Positions 37,096-47,825 of a DNA stretch of 64,000 nucleotides are shown here, in pieces. The position numbers and the translations under genes are program-made. How positions within the stretch are numbered: the first letter of the stretch is position 1; every line of letters begins with the position of its first letter. The notes below the pieces were generated by a model, which ran no database searches, was not told where the DNA came from, and was given only the letters and a program-made list of their open reading frames with translations. Source of the DNA: JAWKJY01 sp041393535 (lineage in GTDB: Bacteria; Actinomycetota; Thermoleophilia; Gaiellales; Gaiellaceae); NCBI GenBank assembly GCA_041393535.1, contig JAWKJY010000005.1, positions 230,027-294,026 on the forward strand, given 5' to 3'.

Positions 37096-38079
37096 ATGAG
37101 CACGATGGACACCACGGCCGACTCGCTGCGCGGTCGCCTGAAGGAGTTCCGGCCGGCGGTCCTGCGGGACTACGGCATCGTCTTCGCGTTCATCGCGCTG
37201 TTCGTGACGCTCGCGTTCTCCTCGGACGTCTTCGTCAGCCAGCAGAACTTCATGAACATCCTCGACCAGTGGTCGGCGATCGGCATCATGGCCGTCGGCT
37301 CGACGCTGGTGTTCATCGCGGGCGGCTTCGACCTCTCGATCTCGGCCGTCTACGCGCTCGCCGGGATCATCGCCGCGAAGGCCGCGAACGCGATGGGCGT
37401 CGAGGTGGGCCTCCTGCTCGGCTGCCTGATCGGCCTCGGCGTCGGCATCTGCAACGGCGCGATCGTCACGGTCGGCCGGATCAACCCGTTCATGGCGACG
37501 CTCGCGTCGAGCCTGATGATCCGCGGGCTCGCGCTCGCCGTCTCGGGCGGCTTCCTCGTCCGCGTCGCCGACGAGAAGGGCTTCGACGTGATCGGCCGCG
37601 GCGAGTTCCTCGGCGCGAAGTACTCGGTCTACATGTTCGCGGGCGTGATCATCGTCGCCTGGCTCCTCCTGCACAGGACGACGTTCGGCCGCTACATGTA
37701 CGCGGCGGGCGGCAACGCCGAGGCGGCGCGCCTCTCCGGCGTGCGGGTCAACCTCGTGCGCGCGACCACGTACGCGCTCTCGGGCCTCACCGCGGGCATC
37801 GGCGGCATGATCGTCGCCTCGCGCGTGAACACCGGCCAGGCCGACGCGGGCATCGGGATCGAGTTCGACGTGATCGCGGCCGTCGTGATCGGCGGCACAT
37901 CCATCCTCGGCGGCGCCGGCGCGATCTGGCGGACGATCCTCGGCGTGCTGATGCTCGCGATGATCGGCAACGGCTTCAACCTGCTGAACGTCGACGCCGT
38001 CTACCGGCAGATCATCTACGGCGCGATCATCATCGCCGCGGTCGGCATCGACGCCTGGTCGCGGCGCTCGAGCAGCTAG
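37096..38079 (+). CDS. Sugar-type ABC importer, permease (RbsC-like)
   Basis: A 327-aa membrane channel with about eight to ten helices of the BPD_transp_2 family. Landmarks: SAIGIMAVGSTLVFIAGGFDLSIS, NGAIVTVGRINPFMATLASS, and FDVIAAVVIGGTSILGGAGAIWRTI near the C-terminus. ATG 37096 has GGAGGTC. Third and last gene of the operon; the only permease, so a homodimer is expected. Confidence 0.94.
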   Translation: MSTMDTTADSLRGRLKEFRPAVLRDYGIVFAFIALFVTLAFSSDVFVSQQNFMNILDQWSAIGIMAVGSTLVFIAGGFDLSISAVYALAGIIAAKAANAMGVEVGLLLGCLIGLGVGICNGAIVTVGRINPFMATLASSLMIRGLALAVSGGFLVRVADEKGFDVIGRGEFLGAKYSVYMFAGVIIVAWLLLHRTTFGRYMYAAGGNAEAARLSGVRVNLVRATTYALSGLTAGIGGMIVASRVNTGQADAGIGIEFDVIAAVVIGGTSILGGAGAIWRTILGVLMLAMIGNGFNLLNVDAVYRQIIYGAIIIAAVGIDAWSRRSSS

Positions 38080-38173
38080 CGGGACCCGGCCGACGCAGCG
38101 CGAGCGGCCCGGCCGACCGGGCGGACGGTCGAGCCGGACGCCGCGTGCGCGCGCGCCGGCGCAGGCGGGCTCC

Positions 38174-38202
38174 TTGTCACGCCCGGTCGAGGGGCGTAGG
38201 AT
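38174..38202 (+). promoter_or_regulatory. Promoter of the large repeat-protein gene
   Basis: TTGTCA (38174-38179), 17-nt spacer, TAGGAT (38197-38202), about 43 nt before GTG 38246. No terminator-like hairpin seen after the permease gene at 38079. Confidence 0.6.
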
Positions 38203-38245
38203 GGCGCCTCGCCCTCCGTCGCGGAGGCCGAGCCCTGGGAGCAGC

Positions 38246-41200
38246 GTGATCCGCCTCGCCGTCCACTCCACGGCTGGCCGCCGCCTCCGTCGCCGGCGCC
38301 CTCGCGCTGGCCGCGGCGGCCGCCGCGAGCGGCGGCCGCGGTGCCGGCGCGCCTGGCCGCGCACGACGGCGTCGTGGAGCTTCGCGGCACGGCTGCGGCG
38401 GACGTCGTCACGGTGCGGGGCGAGCGCGGTCGCGTGGTGGTCTCGTCCGCCGCCGGGCGGTCGAGCTCGACGCGGCGGGGCTCGGGAGATCCGGCTGCTC
38501 GCGAGCCCGGGCCGCGACCGCCTCGTCGTCGCGGGGCTGCGCACGCCCAGCGCGCTGCGGTTCGTGGCAGACGACGACCTGGTCGTGGCGGGCCGCCTCG
38601 TCGCCCGCGAGCTCGAAGCTTGCGCGCCGGCGGGACGCTCGAGGAGGTCCGTCCTGCCGCGACGGTGCGTGCCGTCGCGGGGGCCGACGGTGGGGCCGTC
38701 CAGGCTCGCGGGTCAGGCCGTCGCTGCTCGGCACGGTCGACGCGAGCGGCCGCCTGGGCGGCCGGGTCGAGGTCCGCGGCCGGCGTGCTCCAGGCGGGGC
38801 AGCTGATCGCCCGCGGCGAAGTGCGCGGCGGCTCGCTCGCCGTCGTATTGGCGGGCGAGAGCTACCAGGCCACGCGGGCGTCGGTCGCCGACCAGCGGGC
38901 CCGCGCCGGCGTCCTCTCGAGCACGGCCCCGCGGGTCTTCTCGAGCGGCACGCAGCGCGCGGATGGCGCGGGTGGCACGATCCTGCTCCACGGCGCCGAC
39001 GTGGTCGTCCGCGGCGCCCACGTCACGGCGGACGGTGCTGGCGGCAGCATCGAGCTGGGCGACCGGGGCTCGACGCGACGGCTGCGCGCGGACGGCGGCA
39101 CCCGCGTCTCCGCGAGCGGCCCCCGCCGCGCGGGGACGATCGAGCTGTCCGCGACGGGCTCGCTCGAGAGCACGGCGCTGCTCGCCGCCACCGGGCCGGG
39201 CGGGCGAGTCGTGCTCGACCCGAAGGACGTCACGGTCCGCGACGGCGCGTCGCTGCCGTTCCTCGAGCTGCTCGACCCCGCGCCGAGCCCCGGCGAGCGG
39301 TTCGACGGGGTCCGGCCCCTGCCGAACGGCAACCTGCTCGTCGTCGACCAGGGCGACGACGCCGCGGCACCGAACGCCGGAGCCGTCTACGTGTTCGACG
39401 GCACCACCGGCGCCCTGCTCTCGACCCTCACCGGCGCGACGGCGGAGGACAAGGTCGGCTCGGCCACCTGACGGTGCTCGCCAGCGGCAACGTCGTCGTC
39501 GGCAGCGGCTCCTGGGACAGGGCAGCGGCCAGCACGTCGGCGCCGTGACCTGGATCGACGGCGTCACGGGCACGAGCGGCGTCGTGTCCGCGGCGAACAG
39601 CCTCGTCGGCTCGACCGCGAACGACGAGGTGGGCAACGACGGCATCGTCGCGCTCGCGAACGGCAACTACGTGGTCGAGACCGCCAGCAGGACAACGGGG
39701 CCGTCGCGGACATCGCCGGGGCGGCCACCTTCGCCAACGGCGCGACCGGCACCTTCGGGCCGGTGTCCGCCGCGAACAGCCTGGTCGGCTCGACCGCCAG
39801 CGACAAGATCGGCCAGTACGGGCTCGTCGCGCTGACCAACGGGAACTACGTCGTCACGAGCGCCGAGTGGGACAACGGCGCGATCGTCGACGCGGGCGCG
39901 GCCACGCTGGGGAACGGCACGACCGGCACGGTCGGGCCCGTCACGGCCGCCAACAGCCTCGTCGGCACGAACGCCAACGACCTCGTCAGGATCGAGCGCC
40001 ACGCCGTTGACCAACGGCAACTACGTCGTGCGCAGCCGCAGGTGGCGCGGCATCGCGAACGACGGCGGCGCTGCGACGTTCGGGAACGGGACGGCGAGGG
40101 TCGTCGGGCCCGTGTCCGCGGCGAACAGCCTCGTCGGCGCGACCGCCGGAGCCCAGATCAGCGGCCAGGGCGTCGTGGCCCTCGCGAACAGGAACTACGT
40201 CGTCCCGTCGCCGTTCCTGACGGTCGGCGCCGCCAAGCTCGGCCGGCGCCGTCACGTTCGGGAACGGGACGACGGGGATCGTCGGGCCGGTGTCGCCGGC
40301 GAACTCGCTCGTCGGCTCGACGGCCGACGATCGGGTCGGCGCCCGGGTCGTGCCGCTCGCGAACGGCAACTACGTCGTCCAGAGCGAGCTCTGGGACAAC
40401 GGCGCCATCGCCGACGCCGGGGCGGTCACCCTCGGCAACGGGGTGCTCGGGGTGATCGGCACCGTGACGGCCGCGAACAGCCTCGTCGGGACGACGGCCG
40501 TCGACCGGGTCGGCTCGGGCCTGACGCCGCTCACGGACGGCGACTACGTCGTGCTCAGCCCGCTCTGGGACGGCACCGCGGTCGACGTGGGCGCTGCCAC
40601 CTTCGTCAGCGGCACCACGGGGATCCTCGGGCCCGTGTCGGTCGCGAACAGCCTCGTCGGCTCGTCCGCGAACGACCGGGTGGGCGCCGCCGCCACCGGC
40701 ATGCTCGCGAACGGCAACTACGTCGTCCAGGGCTCCAGCTGGGACGGCGCCGCGGTCGACGTGGGCGCGGCGACCCTCGGGAACGGCGCGACCGGGACGG
40801 TCGGGATCGTGTCCGCGGCAGAACAGCCTGGTCGGCGCGTCCGCGAACGACCGGGTGGGCCAGGGCGTCACGGCGCTCGCGAACGGGAACTACGTGGTCG
40901 CGAGCCCTGCCTGGGACGGCGCCGCGGTCGACGTGGGCGCGGCGACCTTCGCGAGCGGCACGGCCGGGGTGGTCGGGCCAGTGTCGACTGCGAACAGCCT
41001 CGTCCAGGTCGACTGCCGGCGACGGAGCCGGCATGGGTGGTGTCGGGCCCTGGCCAACGGCGACTACCTCGTCGAGCGGCCGTTCTGGGACGGCGTGGCG
41101 GCGAACACGGGTGCCGTGACGCTCGGCGACGGCGTCCGCGGCACGGTCGGCGTCGTCTCGCCGGCGAACAGCCTCGTCGGCGCCGCCGCCGACGACCAGA

Positions 41201-42533
41201 TGCAGGGCGCGGACCTTGCCGGGCGCCGGCTCGTTCCTGGCGTTCGCCGAGGGGCCGCGCTGGCGGCTGCTCGTCGGGCTCGCCGACGGGCCAGGCCAGC
41301 TCTCGTTCCGCCGCTGGGCCCGAGCGCCCGATGGCGCCCGGCTACTATCGCCGAGGCGCTCGCGCAGCCCACCGACCTGGCCGTGCAGGCGAGCAACGAC
41401 CTGACGATCGCGAGCCCAGTCGCTGACCGGCCAGGAGGGCCGGGCGGCGCGCTCACGCTGCAGGCGGGGCGCGGCGTCGTGCTGGATGCGAGCCTGACGA
41501 CCGACGACGGGTCGCTCCGGCTCGTCGCCAACGACGACCTCACGAGCGGGGTCGTGGACGCGCAGCGCGACACCGGGGCCGCGTCCGTGCGGATGGCCGC
41601 TGGCACGAGCCTCGCGACCGGGTCGGGCTCGCTCGCGATCGAGGTGCGCGCCGGCACGGGCAAGACCTTCGCGCAGATCGGCGACACGCTGCTCCAGGGG
41701 CTGTCCGGCGGCACCATCGCGGTGACGCTCGCCGGCGGGGCGCTGGCGCTGGCAGGGCCGGTGTCGAGCTCCGGGTCGATCGCCGTCGTCAACCCGGGGC
41801 GCCCCGTGCTCCTGTCCGGCTCGCTCGATCCCGGCGGGGCAGCGGCGGTGACCACGACGATCGCGGGCGACCTGACCCTCGACCCGACGGGGCGACTCGC
41901 GCTCGGCGTGACGGGCTCCGCCGCCGATCGGATTGAGGTCGCGGGCTCGGTGACGCTTGCGGGCGGCCTCTCGCTCACCGCGGCCGGCCCGGTCGGGCGC
42001 ACGGTGGTGCTCGTCGCGAACGACGGCACCGATCCGGTCTCGGGACCTTCGCCGGGCTGCCCGAGGGCGCCGGTGCCGGGCACGAGCGCGGCCATCCACT
42101 ACCGCGCCGGGGACGGGAACGACGTCGCGCTCGTGCCGCTGGCCAGGACGGCGATGCACGATCACGGGGACGCCGCGTGCCGACCGCCTGGTCGGCACGA
42201 AGGGACGAGACGTGATCTGCGGGCTCGGCGGCAACGACCGCATCCGCGGGCTCGGCGGCGGCGACCGGATCCTCGGGGCGCGGGCAACGACGTGCTCGTG
42301 GGCGGCGCAGGCAACGACGTGCTCGTCGGCGGCGGCGGCAGGGATCGACTTCTCGGGAACGCAGGCAGGGACACGCTCCTCGGCGGCGCCGGCCAGGACA
42401 GGCTCGAGGGCGGCGCCGGCCAGGACGTGCTGACGGGCGGCCCGGGCCTCGACCGCCTGATCGGCGGCAAGGGCCGGGACCGCGCGCCGAGCCCCGGCCG
42501 CGACGCGCTCGTCGGCGTCGGCTGCGCGGCTGA
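38246..42533 (+). pseudogene. Giant secreted repeat protein (filamentous-haemagglutinin-like, DUF5650-type and RTX repeats), multiply frameshifted
   Basis: One long gene of about 1,430 codons, read in pieces in all three frames. Order: a probable signal peptide after GTG 38246 (LAAASVAGALALAAAAAA in the shifted frame); AHDGVVELRGTAAADVVTV; a beta-helix-like part with GRVVLDPKDVTV; ten repeats of 57-60 residues (39596 to about 41230) with consensus NSLVG-x-GNYVV-x-WDNG-x-GAATxGNGTTG; then DLAVQASNDLTIASPV and TLQAGRGVVL as in haemagglutinin-type beta-helices; a VTGSAADRIEVAGSVTLAGG segment; and C-terminal RTX nonapeptides (GNDVLVGGAG) ending near 42533. At least ten frame changes are needed. 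The family motifs stay sharp, arguing against old decay. Probably a cell-surface or secreted adhesin; I see no TpsB transporter nearby. Confidence 0.75.
39596..41230 (+). repeat. Ten tandem ~174-bp coding repeats (NSLVG/GNYVV)
   Basis: NSLVG-encoding starts lie at 39596, 39775, 39952, 40124, 40302, 40476, 40647, 40822, 40993 and 41167. Intervals are 179, 177, 172, 178, 174, 171, 175, 171 and 174 bp: those not divisible by three mark the frameshifts. I believe this repeat is catalogued as DUF5650; that name should be verified. Confidence 0.8.
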
Positions 42534-42545
42534 GCCCGGAGCCCG

Positions 42546-42551
42546 TACGCT
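42546..42551 (+). promoter_or_regulatory. -10 box of the dipeptidase gene (leaderless)
   Basis: TACGCT, then 7 nt, then GTG at 42559. No ribosome-binding site. Confidence 0.45.
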
Positions 42552-42558
42552 TCACCGC

Positions 42559-43557
42559 GTGCGCACCGCCTGCGCCCACAACGACCTGCTGCTCGAGCTC
42601 GTCGCCTTCGCCCACGAGGAGGCGCCGTTCGCGCGCCGCTGGCTGCCGCAGCTCGAGCGGGGCCGGGTCGGGCTCCAGGTCTGCGCGGTCTACGTGGACG
42701 CGGTCGACCTGCCCGAGCTCGCGCTCCGGCGGGCGCTCCAGCAGGTCAACGCGTTCCTGCGCGCCGTGCGCGAGACCGGCGACCGCGTCGTCCATGTGCG
42801 CACGCGCGACGACCTCGAGGCGGTGGCGCGCGGCGAGCGCCTCGGCCTCGTGCTCGCGCTCGAGGGCGCCGAGCCGCTCGGCAACGACCCGACCATGGTC
42901 GACGTGTTCTGGGAGCTGGGCGTTCGCATGCTCGGGCTCGCGTGGATGCGCCGGAACGCCTACGCGGACGGGAACCTCGAGGCGCCCGAGGGTGGCCTGT
43001 CGCGCATCGGCTGCCAGCTCGTCGACCGACTCGCCGCGGTCGGCTGCCCGCTCGACCTCGCGCACGCGAACGACGGCACCGTCCGGGACGTGCTCGCCCG
43101 GCTGCCCGACGAGGCGCCCGTACTCGTCAGCCATGCGGACTGCCGTGCGCTCGCGCCCGGCCAGCGCAACGTCACGGACGACGTCCTGCGGGCGCTGGGC
43201 GCGCGGGGCGGCGTGCTCGGGGTGATGTGCCACCCGTTCTCGCTCGGCGCCGGCGCCGGGCTCGACGAGGTGTGCCGCCACGTCGAGCACGCCGGGGAGG
43301 TCGCGGGCTGGCACGCGGTCGGCCTGGGCGGGGACTTCACACGGCAGCTCGCGCGCTCCGGGGCGGTCGCGGCGCCGCGCGACGTCGTCCTGCCGCCCGG
43401 CCAGGGGCTGGACGACGCCGTCGAGGGGCTCGCTGGCCCCGAGGACTACCCGGCGCTCGCCGCGGCGCTGGCGGCGCGCGGCCACGATCGCACGCGGGTC
43501 GAGGCGGTGATGGGCGGGAACCTCCTCGCCTTCCTCCGCCGCGCCCTTCCCGCCTGA
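42559..43557 (+). CDS. M19-family membrane (renal) dipeptidase-like hydrolase
   Basis: A di-zinc dipeptidase of 332 aa. Metal-site elements in family order: AHND near the N-terminus (HxD), LALEGAEP (bridging Glu), LDLAHAND (His), VLVSHADCRAL (His) and GLGGDFTRQ in the place of GSDFDG. The usual DGHND is changed to CAHND. No signal peptide, so cytoplasmic. Bacterial relatives cleave dipeptides, including D-residue ones; one of its neighbours in the window is an amino-acid-type oxidase system. Starts at GTG 42559. Confidence 0.85.
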   Translation: MRTACAHNDLLLELVAFAHEEAPFARRWLPQLERGRVGLQVCAVYVDAVDLPELALRRALQQVNAFLRAVRETGDRVVHVRTRDDLEAVARGERLGLVLALEGAEPLGNDPTMVDVFWELGVRMLGLAWMRRNAYADGNLEAPEGGLSRIGCQLVDRLAAVGCPLDLAHANDGTVRDVLARLPDEAPVLVSHADCRALAPGQRNVTDDVLRALGARGGVLGVMCHPFSLGAGAGLDEVCRHVEHAGEVAGWHAVGLGGDFTRQLARSGAVAAPRDVVLPPGQGLDDAVEGLAGPEDYPALAAALAARGHDRTRVEAVMGGNLLAFLRRALPA

Positions 43558-43595
43558 GCCCTCAGACCCGCGCTCGCCCGTCCGATCACGGGGGC

Positions 43596-44045
43596 ATGGG
43601 ACCCGATCCCGGACAGCGGCCCGTCGGCGAGATCATGGTGCGCGAGCCCGCGACCGTCGGCATGGACGTCCACCTCTGGCGCGTGCGCGACCTGATGCGC
43701 AAGGGCGGCTTCCAGCACGTCCTCGTCGAGGACGAGGACGGCAAGCTCGTCGGCGTCGTCTCCGACCGCGACGTGCTCGCCGCGCTCAGCCCCGTCGCGG
43801 ACAACCCGCGCGTCGCGCGCTCGACCGACATCGCGACGCTCGAGAAGCGCGTCCACCAGGTGATGGGGCGTAACCTGCTCGCGATCGCGCCCGAGGTGAC
43901 GGTCGCCGAGGCGGGGCGGCTGCTGCTCGACCGGGGCTTCCACTCGCTGCCGGTGGTCGACGGCGGGCACTGCGTCGGGATCGTCACCACGACCGACCTG
44001 CTGCGCGCGTTCGTCGAGGACGCGCCGGCGGCCGCGGCCGCCTAG
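43596..44045 (+). CDS. CBS-domain protein
   Basis: A 149-aa protein made of two CBS motifs forming one Bateman module, which binds adenine nucleotides or related ligands as an energy sensor. CBS1: GEIMVREPATVGMDVHLWRVRDLM through GVVSDRDVLAAL; CBS2: VHQVMGRNLLAIAPEVTVAEA through GIVTTTDLLRAF. No fused effector domain, so a stand-alone sensor. Sits 38 bp after the dipeptidase and 37 bp before hyuA of cluster 2. Confidence 0.9.
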   Translation: MGPDPGQRPVGEIMVREPATVGMDVHLWRVRDLMRKGGFQHVLVEDEDGKLVGVVSDRDVLAALSPVADNPRVARSTDIATLEKRVHQVMGRNLLAIAPEVTVAEAGRLLLDRGFHSLPVVDGGHCVGIVTTTDLLRAFVEDAPAAAAA

Positions 44046-44070
44046 CGTCGCCTCGCCGGTCGCGCGCGGT

Positions 44071-44076
44071 TAGATT
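44071..44076 (+). promoter_or_regulatory. -10 box of hyuA cluster 2 (leaderless)
   Basis: TAGATT, then 6 nt, then ATG at 44083. Confidence 0.5.
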
Positions 44077-44082
44077 CCGCGC

Positions 44083-46134
44083 ATGACCGAACCCCAGCAC
44101 GGCCACCGGATCGCCGTCGACGTCGGCGGCACCTTCATCGACTTCGTCGCGCTCGACGAGGCGTCGGGCGAGATCTCGATCGAGAAGCAGCCGTCCACCC
44201 CCGACCGCCTGGTCGACGAGTTCCTCGCAGGGCTCGGCCGCCTGCCGGTCGCGCTCGCGGACGTCGAGCGCCTCTTCCACGGCACCACCACGGCGATCAA
44301 CGCCGTCATCCAGGAGCGGGGCGCCCGCGTCGGCCTGCTGACCACCGAGGGCTTCCGCGACGTGCTCGCGATCGGTCGCGGCAACCGGCCGGAGATCTAC
44401 AACTTCCTCTACCGGGGGCCGGAGCCGCTCGTGCCGCGGTACCTGCGGCGGGAGGTGCCCGAGCGGCTCGCCGCGGACGGCTCCGTCGTCGCCGCGCTCG
44501 ACCTCGACGCGGCCGACCGCGAGGCCGACCTGCTCGTCGCCGAGGGCGTCCAGGCGGTCGCGATCTGCTTCCTGCACGCGTACGCGAACCCGGAGCACGA
44601 GCGCGCCGTCGCCGACCGGATCCGTGCGCGCCACCCCGGCCTCTCGGTCACCGCCTCGCACGAGGTCGCCACGGAGTGGCGCGAGTACGAGCGCACCTCG
44701 ACGACCGTCCTGAACGCCTACGTGCAGCCGCTGTTCGCCGGCTACGTCGAGCGACTCGAGGGCCGGCTGCGCGAGGCCGGCTACACGCGGCCGCTGGCGC
44801 TGATGCAGTCGAACGGCGGCGTCATCTCGGCGCGTCGGGCGGCGGAGCGGCCGATCCGGACGCTCGAGTCCGGGCCGGCCGGCGGGGTGATCGGCGCCCA
44901 CGCGCTCGCGAGCGAGCTCGGCCACCGCAACGTGATCTGCGCCGACGTCGGCGGCACGAGCTACGACGTCGCGCTGATCGAGGACGGGCAGATCCTCGAG
45001 CGGACCGAGACCGAGATCGCGAAGCGGCCGATCGTCGGCCCGACGATCGACATCGTCTCGATCGGCGCGGGCGGCGGCTCGATCGCGTGGATCGACGACC
45101 GCGGCTCGCTCCGCGTCGGCCCGCAGAGCGCGGGCGCGAAGCCCGGCCCGGCGTGCTTCGGGCTCGGCGGCACCGAGCCGACGGTGACCGACTGCAACGT
45201 CGCGCTCGGCCGGCTCGACCCGCAGAACTTCCTCGGCGCCCGGATGCAGCTCGACCTCGCCGCGGCCGAGCGGGCGATCGGCTCGGTCGGCGACCGCCTC
45301 GGCCTGGACGGCGCCGCGACCGCGGACGGCGTGCTCGCGATCGCCGAGACGAACATGACCTACGCGATCCGGCAGATGACGGTCGAGCGCGGCCTCGACC
45401 CGCGCGAGTTCGCCATGCTCTCCTACGGCGGCGGCGGCGGGCTGTTCGCGGCCTTCGTGGCGGAGGAGCTCGAGATCCCGACGGTGATCGTCCCGCGCGC
45501 GCCGGCGAACTTCTCCGCCTGGGGCATCCTCAGCTCGGACTACCGCGAGGACGCCGCGCTGACGCGCGTGCGGACGCTCGACGAGTCGTCGGCGCCGGAG
45601 CTGCTCGAGACGCTCGCCGCGCTCGCGGCGCGAACGGCGGACGACCTCGGCTCGTACGGCTTCGCCGCTGACGGGATCGAGCAGCTCGCGCGCGTCGACG
45701 TCCGCTTCGCCGGGCAGGAGTACACGATCACCGTGCCGCTCGAGGACGCCTGGCTCGGGGACGCCGCCGCGTTCGCGGCGGGCGTGCGCGAGCGCTTCGT
45801 CTCGATGCACCGCCAGCTCTATGGCCACGGCGACGAGGCTGCGCCGCTCGAGTCGGTCGCGTGCCGTGTCCGCGGCGTCGGCCGCGTCGCGCGCCCGGCC
45901 TGGCGCGAGTGGGCCGTGACGGAGCCGGGCGCGCCGCGGGCGACCCGCGACGTGCACTTCCGGACGGCGGGCGGCCACGTGCCGACCCCCGTCCACGACC
46001 GCGAGTCGCTCGCCCGAGGCCAACGCCTCGTCGGCCCGGCGATCGTCGACGAGTGGACGACGACGACGGTCGTGCCGCCCGGCTGGACGCTCGAGGTCGA
46101 CCGGCTCGGGAACCTCGTCCTGACCCGCTCGTGA
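44083..46134 (+). CDS. hyuA: Hydantoinase/oxoprolinase family subunit A (cluster 2)
   Basis: ATP-binding subunit of a second HyuA/HyuB-type enzyme, 683 aa. Motifs: AVDVGGTFIDFVALDE at the N-terminus (FID instead of FTD), HGTTTAINAV, YERTSTTVLNAYVQPL, SGPAGGVIGAHA, DVGGTSYD, GAGGGSIAWIDD, QSAGAKPGPACFG. It is clearly a different subfamily from cluster 1. The stop overlaps the hyuB GTG (GTGA). Complete and unbroken. Confidence 0.93.
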   Translation: MTEPQHGHRIAVDVGGTFIDFVALDEASGEISIEKQPSTPDRLVDEFLAGLGRLPVALADVERLFHGTTTAINAVIQERGARVGLLTTEGFRDVLAIGRGNRPEIYNFLYRGPEPLVPRYLRREVPERLAADGSVVAALDLDAADREADLLVAEGVQAVAICFLHAYANPEHERAVADRIRARHPGLSVTASHEVATEWREYERTSTTVLNAYVQPLFAGYVERLEGRLREAGYTRPLALMQSNGGVISARRAAERPIRTLESGPAGGVIGAHALASELGHRNVICADVGGTSYDVALIEDGQILERTETEIAKRPIVGPTIDIVSIGAGGGSIAWIDDRGSLRVGPQSAGAKPGPACFGLGGTEPTVTDCNVALGRLDPQNFLGARMQLDLAAAERAIGSVGDRLGLDGAATADGVLAIAETNMTYAIRQMTVERGLDPREFAMLSYGGGGGLFAAFVAEELEIPTVIVPRAPANFSAWGILSSDYREDAALTRVRTLDESSAPELLETLAALAARTADDLGSYGFAADGIEQLARVDVRFAGQEYTITVPLEDAWLGDAAAFAAGVRERFVSMHRQLYGHGDEAAPLESVACRVRGVGRVARPAWREWAVTEPGAPRATRDVHFRTAGGHVPTPVHDRESLARGQRLVGPAIVDEWTTTTVVPPGWTLEVDRLGNLVLTRS

Positions 46135-47825
46135 CGGCGGTCGACCCCGTCACCGCGGAGATCGTCCGCAACGCGCTCGGCTCCGCGGCGCAGGAGATGG
46201 CGCAGACGCTCTGCCGGACGGCGTACAACCCGCTGCTCTACGACGTGCAGGACTTCGGCCTCGGCATCGTCTCGGCCGACGGCGCGCTCTGGGCGGCGGC
46301 CGGTGCGCACCCGCTGTTCATCGGGACGCTGCCCGAGACGGTCCTCGGCGCGCTCGCGACCGTCGGCCGCGACGGGTTCGCGCCAGGGGACGTCCTGATC
46401 GTGAACGACCCGTACCTGACCGGCTCGCACATCTCCGACACGTGCGTCTACATGCCGGTCTTCGCCGGCGACGACCTCGTCGCGTTCGCGCTCGCGACCG
46501 CGCACTGGGCGGACATCGGCGGCAAGGTGCCGGGCGGCTGGTGCGGCGACACGACGGACGTCTACCAGGAGGGCCTCGCCTTCTCGCACCAGCGGCTCGC
46601 CCGTGCGGGCGAGCGCAACGACGACCTCTGGTCGCTGATCGCCGGGAACGTCCGCTACCCGACCGTCGTCCTCGGCGACCTCGAGGCGCAGGTCGCCTCG
46701 TGCCGCCAGGGCGCGCTGCGGGTCGAGTCGCTCTGCGCCAAGCTCGGCGCCGCCCGCGTCAGGGCCGCGATGGCGGACGTGATCGACCGGACGGACGCGG
46801 CGATCCGTCGCGAGATCGCGGCGATCCCGGACGGCGTCTACACGGCGACGGCGCGGATGGACAACGACGGCGTCGCGGTCGACGAGCCCTACGACGTCGT
46901 CCTCACGCTCACGGTCGAGGGCGACCGACTCGTCGCCTCGTTCGCCGGCTCGAGCGCGGCGCGCGGCGGGCCGGTGAACGTGCCCTTCCCCGGCTCGCGG
47001 ACGATGATCCGCGCCGCCCTGAAGGGCCTCTTGCTGCCGACCGACCCGGCCAACGAGGGGCACTTCCGCTCGATCGAGGTCGTCCACGACCCGGGCCTCG
47101 TGACGAGCGCCGTGCGGCCCGCGCCGACGGACTCCTACGGCTACGTCTGCGTCGCGATCTGCGAGCTCGCGATCCGCGCGCTCGCGCAGGCGATCCCGGC
47201 GCGCTGCCCCGCCGGCGGCTTCCAGCTGTTCGGCGTCTTCCTCTTCCGCGTCGACCCGCGCGACGGGACGCCGTTCATCGCGATCGACCCGATGGACGGC
47301 GGCAACGGCGGCCGACCGCACGAGGACGGCCCGACGATGATGTTCCTCGGCAACGGCGACGTGCTGAACACGCCGGTCGAGGTCGTCGAGGGGCGGTACC
47401 CGATCCGCGTCGAGCGGTTCGAGTACCTGGCCGAGACGGCCGGCGCGGGCACCTTCCGCGGCGGCATGGGCGTCCGGCGGGACTACCGCCTGCTCGAGGG
47501 CGGCGCGATGATGCAGATCGTCAACGAGAACACGGACGACCCGCTCGCGAAGGGCCTGAACGGCGGGACGGACGGGCGGCGGAGCGAGGTGCTCGTCGCC
47601 CCCGGCACGGAGCGGGAGCGGATCTACACGCAGCGGGAGTCCTTCGTCGGTCCGTTCCCGGCCGGCGAGCTGATCAGCGTCCGGAGCGGCGGCGGCGGTG
47701 GTTGGGGGCCGCCGTCGGGGAGGGATCCCGGGCGCGTCGCGGCGGACGTCCGCGACGGGCTGCTGAGCGCCGAGCAGGCGCGCGAGACCTACGGAGTCGA
47801 GATCGAGCAGAGGAGGGTCGCGTGA
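46131..47825 (+). CDS. hyuB: Hydantoinase/oxoprolinase family subunit B (cluster 2, copy 1)
   Basis: A 564-aa B subunit starting in a 4-bp overlap with hyuA. Motifs: DPVTAEIVRNALGSAAQEM, NDPYLTGSHISDTCVY, HWADIGGKVPGGWC, CPAGGFQLFGVFLFRVDPRDG, GPTMMFLGNGD, RGGMGVRRDY and RSGGGGGWGPP. Followed by an overlapping second B gene. Confidence 0.92.
   Translation: MTAVDPVTAEIVRNALGSAAQEMAQTLCRTAYNPLLYDVQDFGLGIVSADGALWAAAGAHPLFIGTLPETVLGALATVGRDGFAPGDVLIVNDPYLTGSHISDTCVYMPVFAGDDLVAFALATAHWADIGGKVPGGWCGDTTDVYQEGLAFSHQRLARAGERNDDLWSLIAGNVRYPTVVLGDLEAQVASCRQGALRVESLCAKLGAARVRAAMADVIDRTDAAIRREIAAIPDGVYTATARMDNDGVAVDEPYDVVLTLTVEGDRLVASFAGSSAARGGPVNVPFPGSRTMIRAALKGLLLPTDPANEGHFRSIEVVHDPGLVTSAVRPAPTDSYGYVCVAICELAIRALAQAIPARCPAGGFQLFGVFLFRVDPRDGTPFIAIDPMDGGNGGRPHEDGPTMMFLGNGDVLNTPVEVVEGRYPIRVERFEYLAETAGAGTFRGGMGVRRDYRLLEGGAMMQIVNENTDDPLAKGLNGGTDGRRSEVLVAPGTERERIYTQRESFVGPFPAGELISVRSGGGGGWGPPSGRDPGRVAADVRDGLLSAEQARETYGVEIEQRRVA

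Noticed and set aside
39596..41230. Regularly spaced ~174-bp repeats as a possible CRISPR-like or satellite array
   Set aside because: Period and variation are those of a coding repeat, with conserved residues and third-position changes; there are no short repeats with unique spacers.
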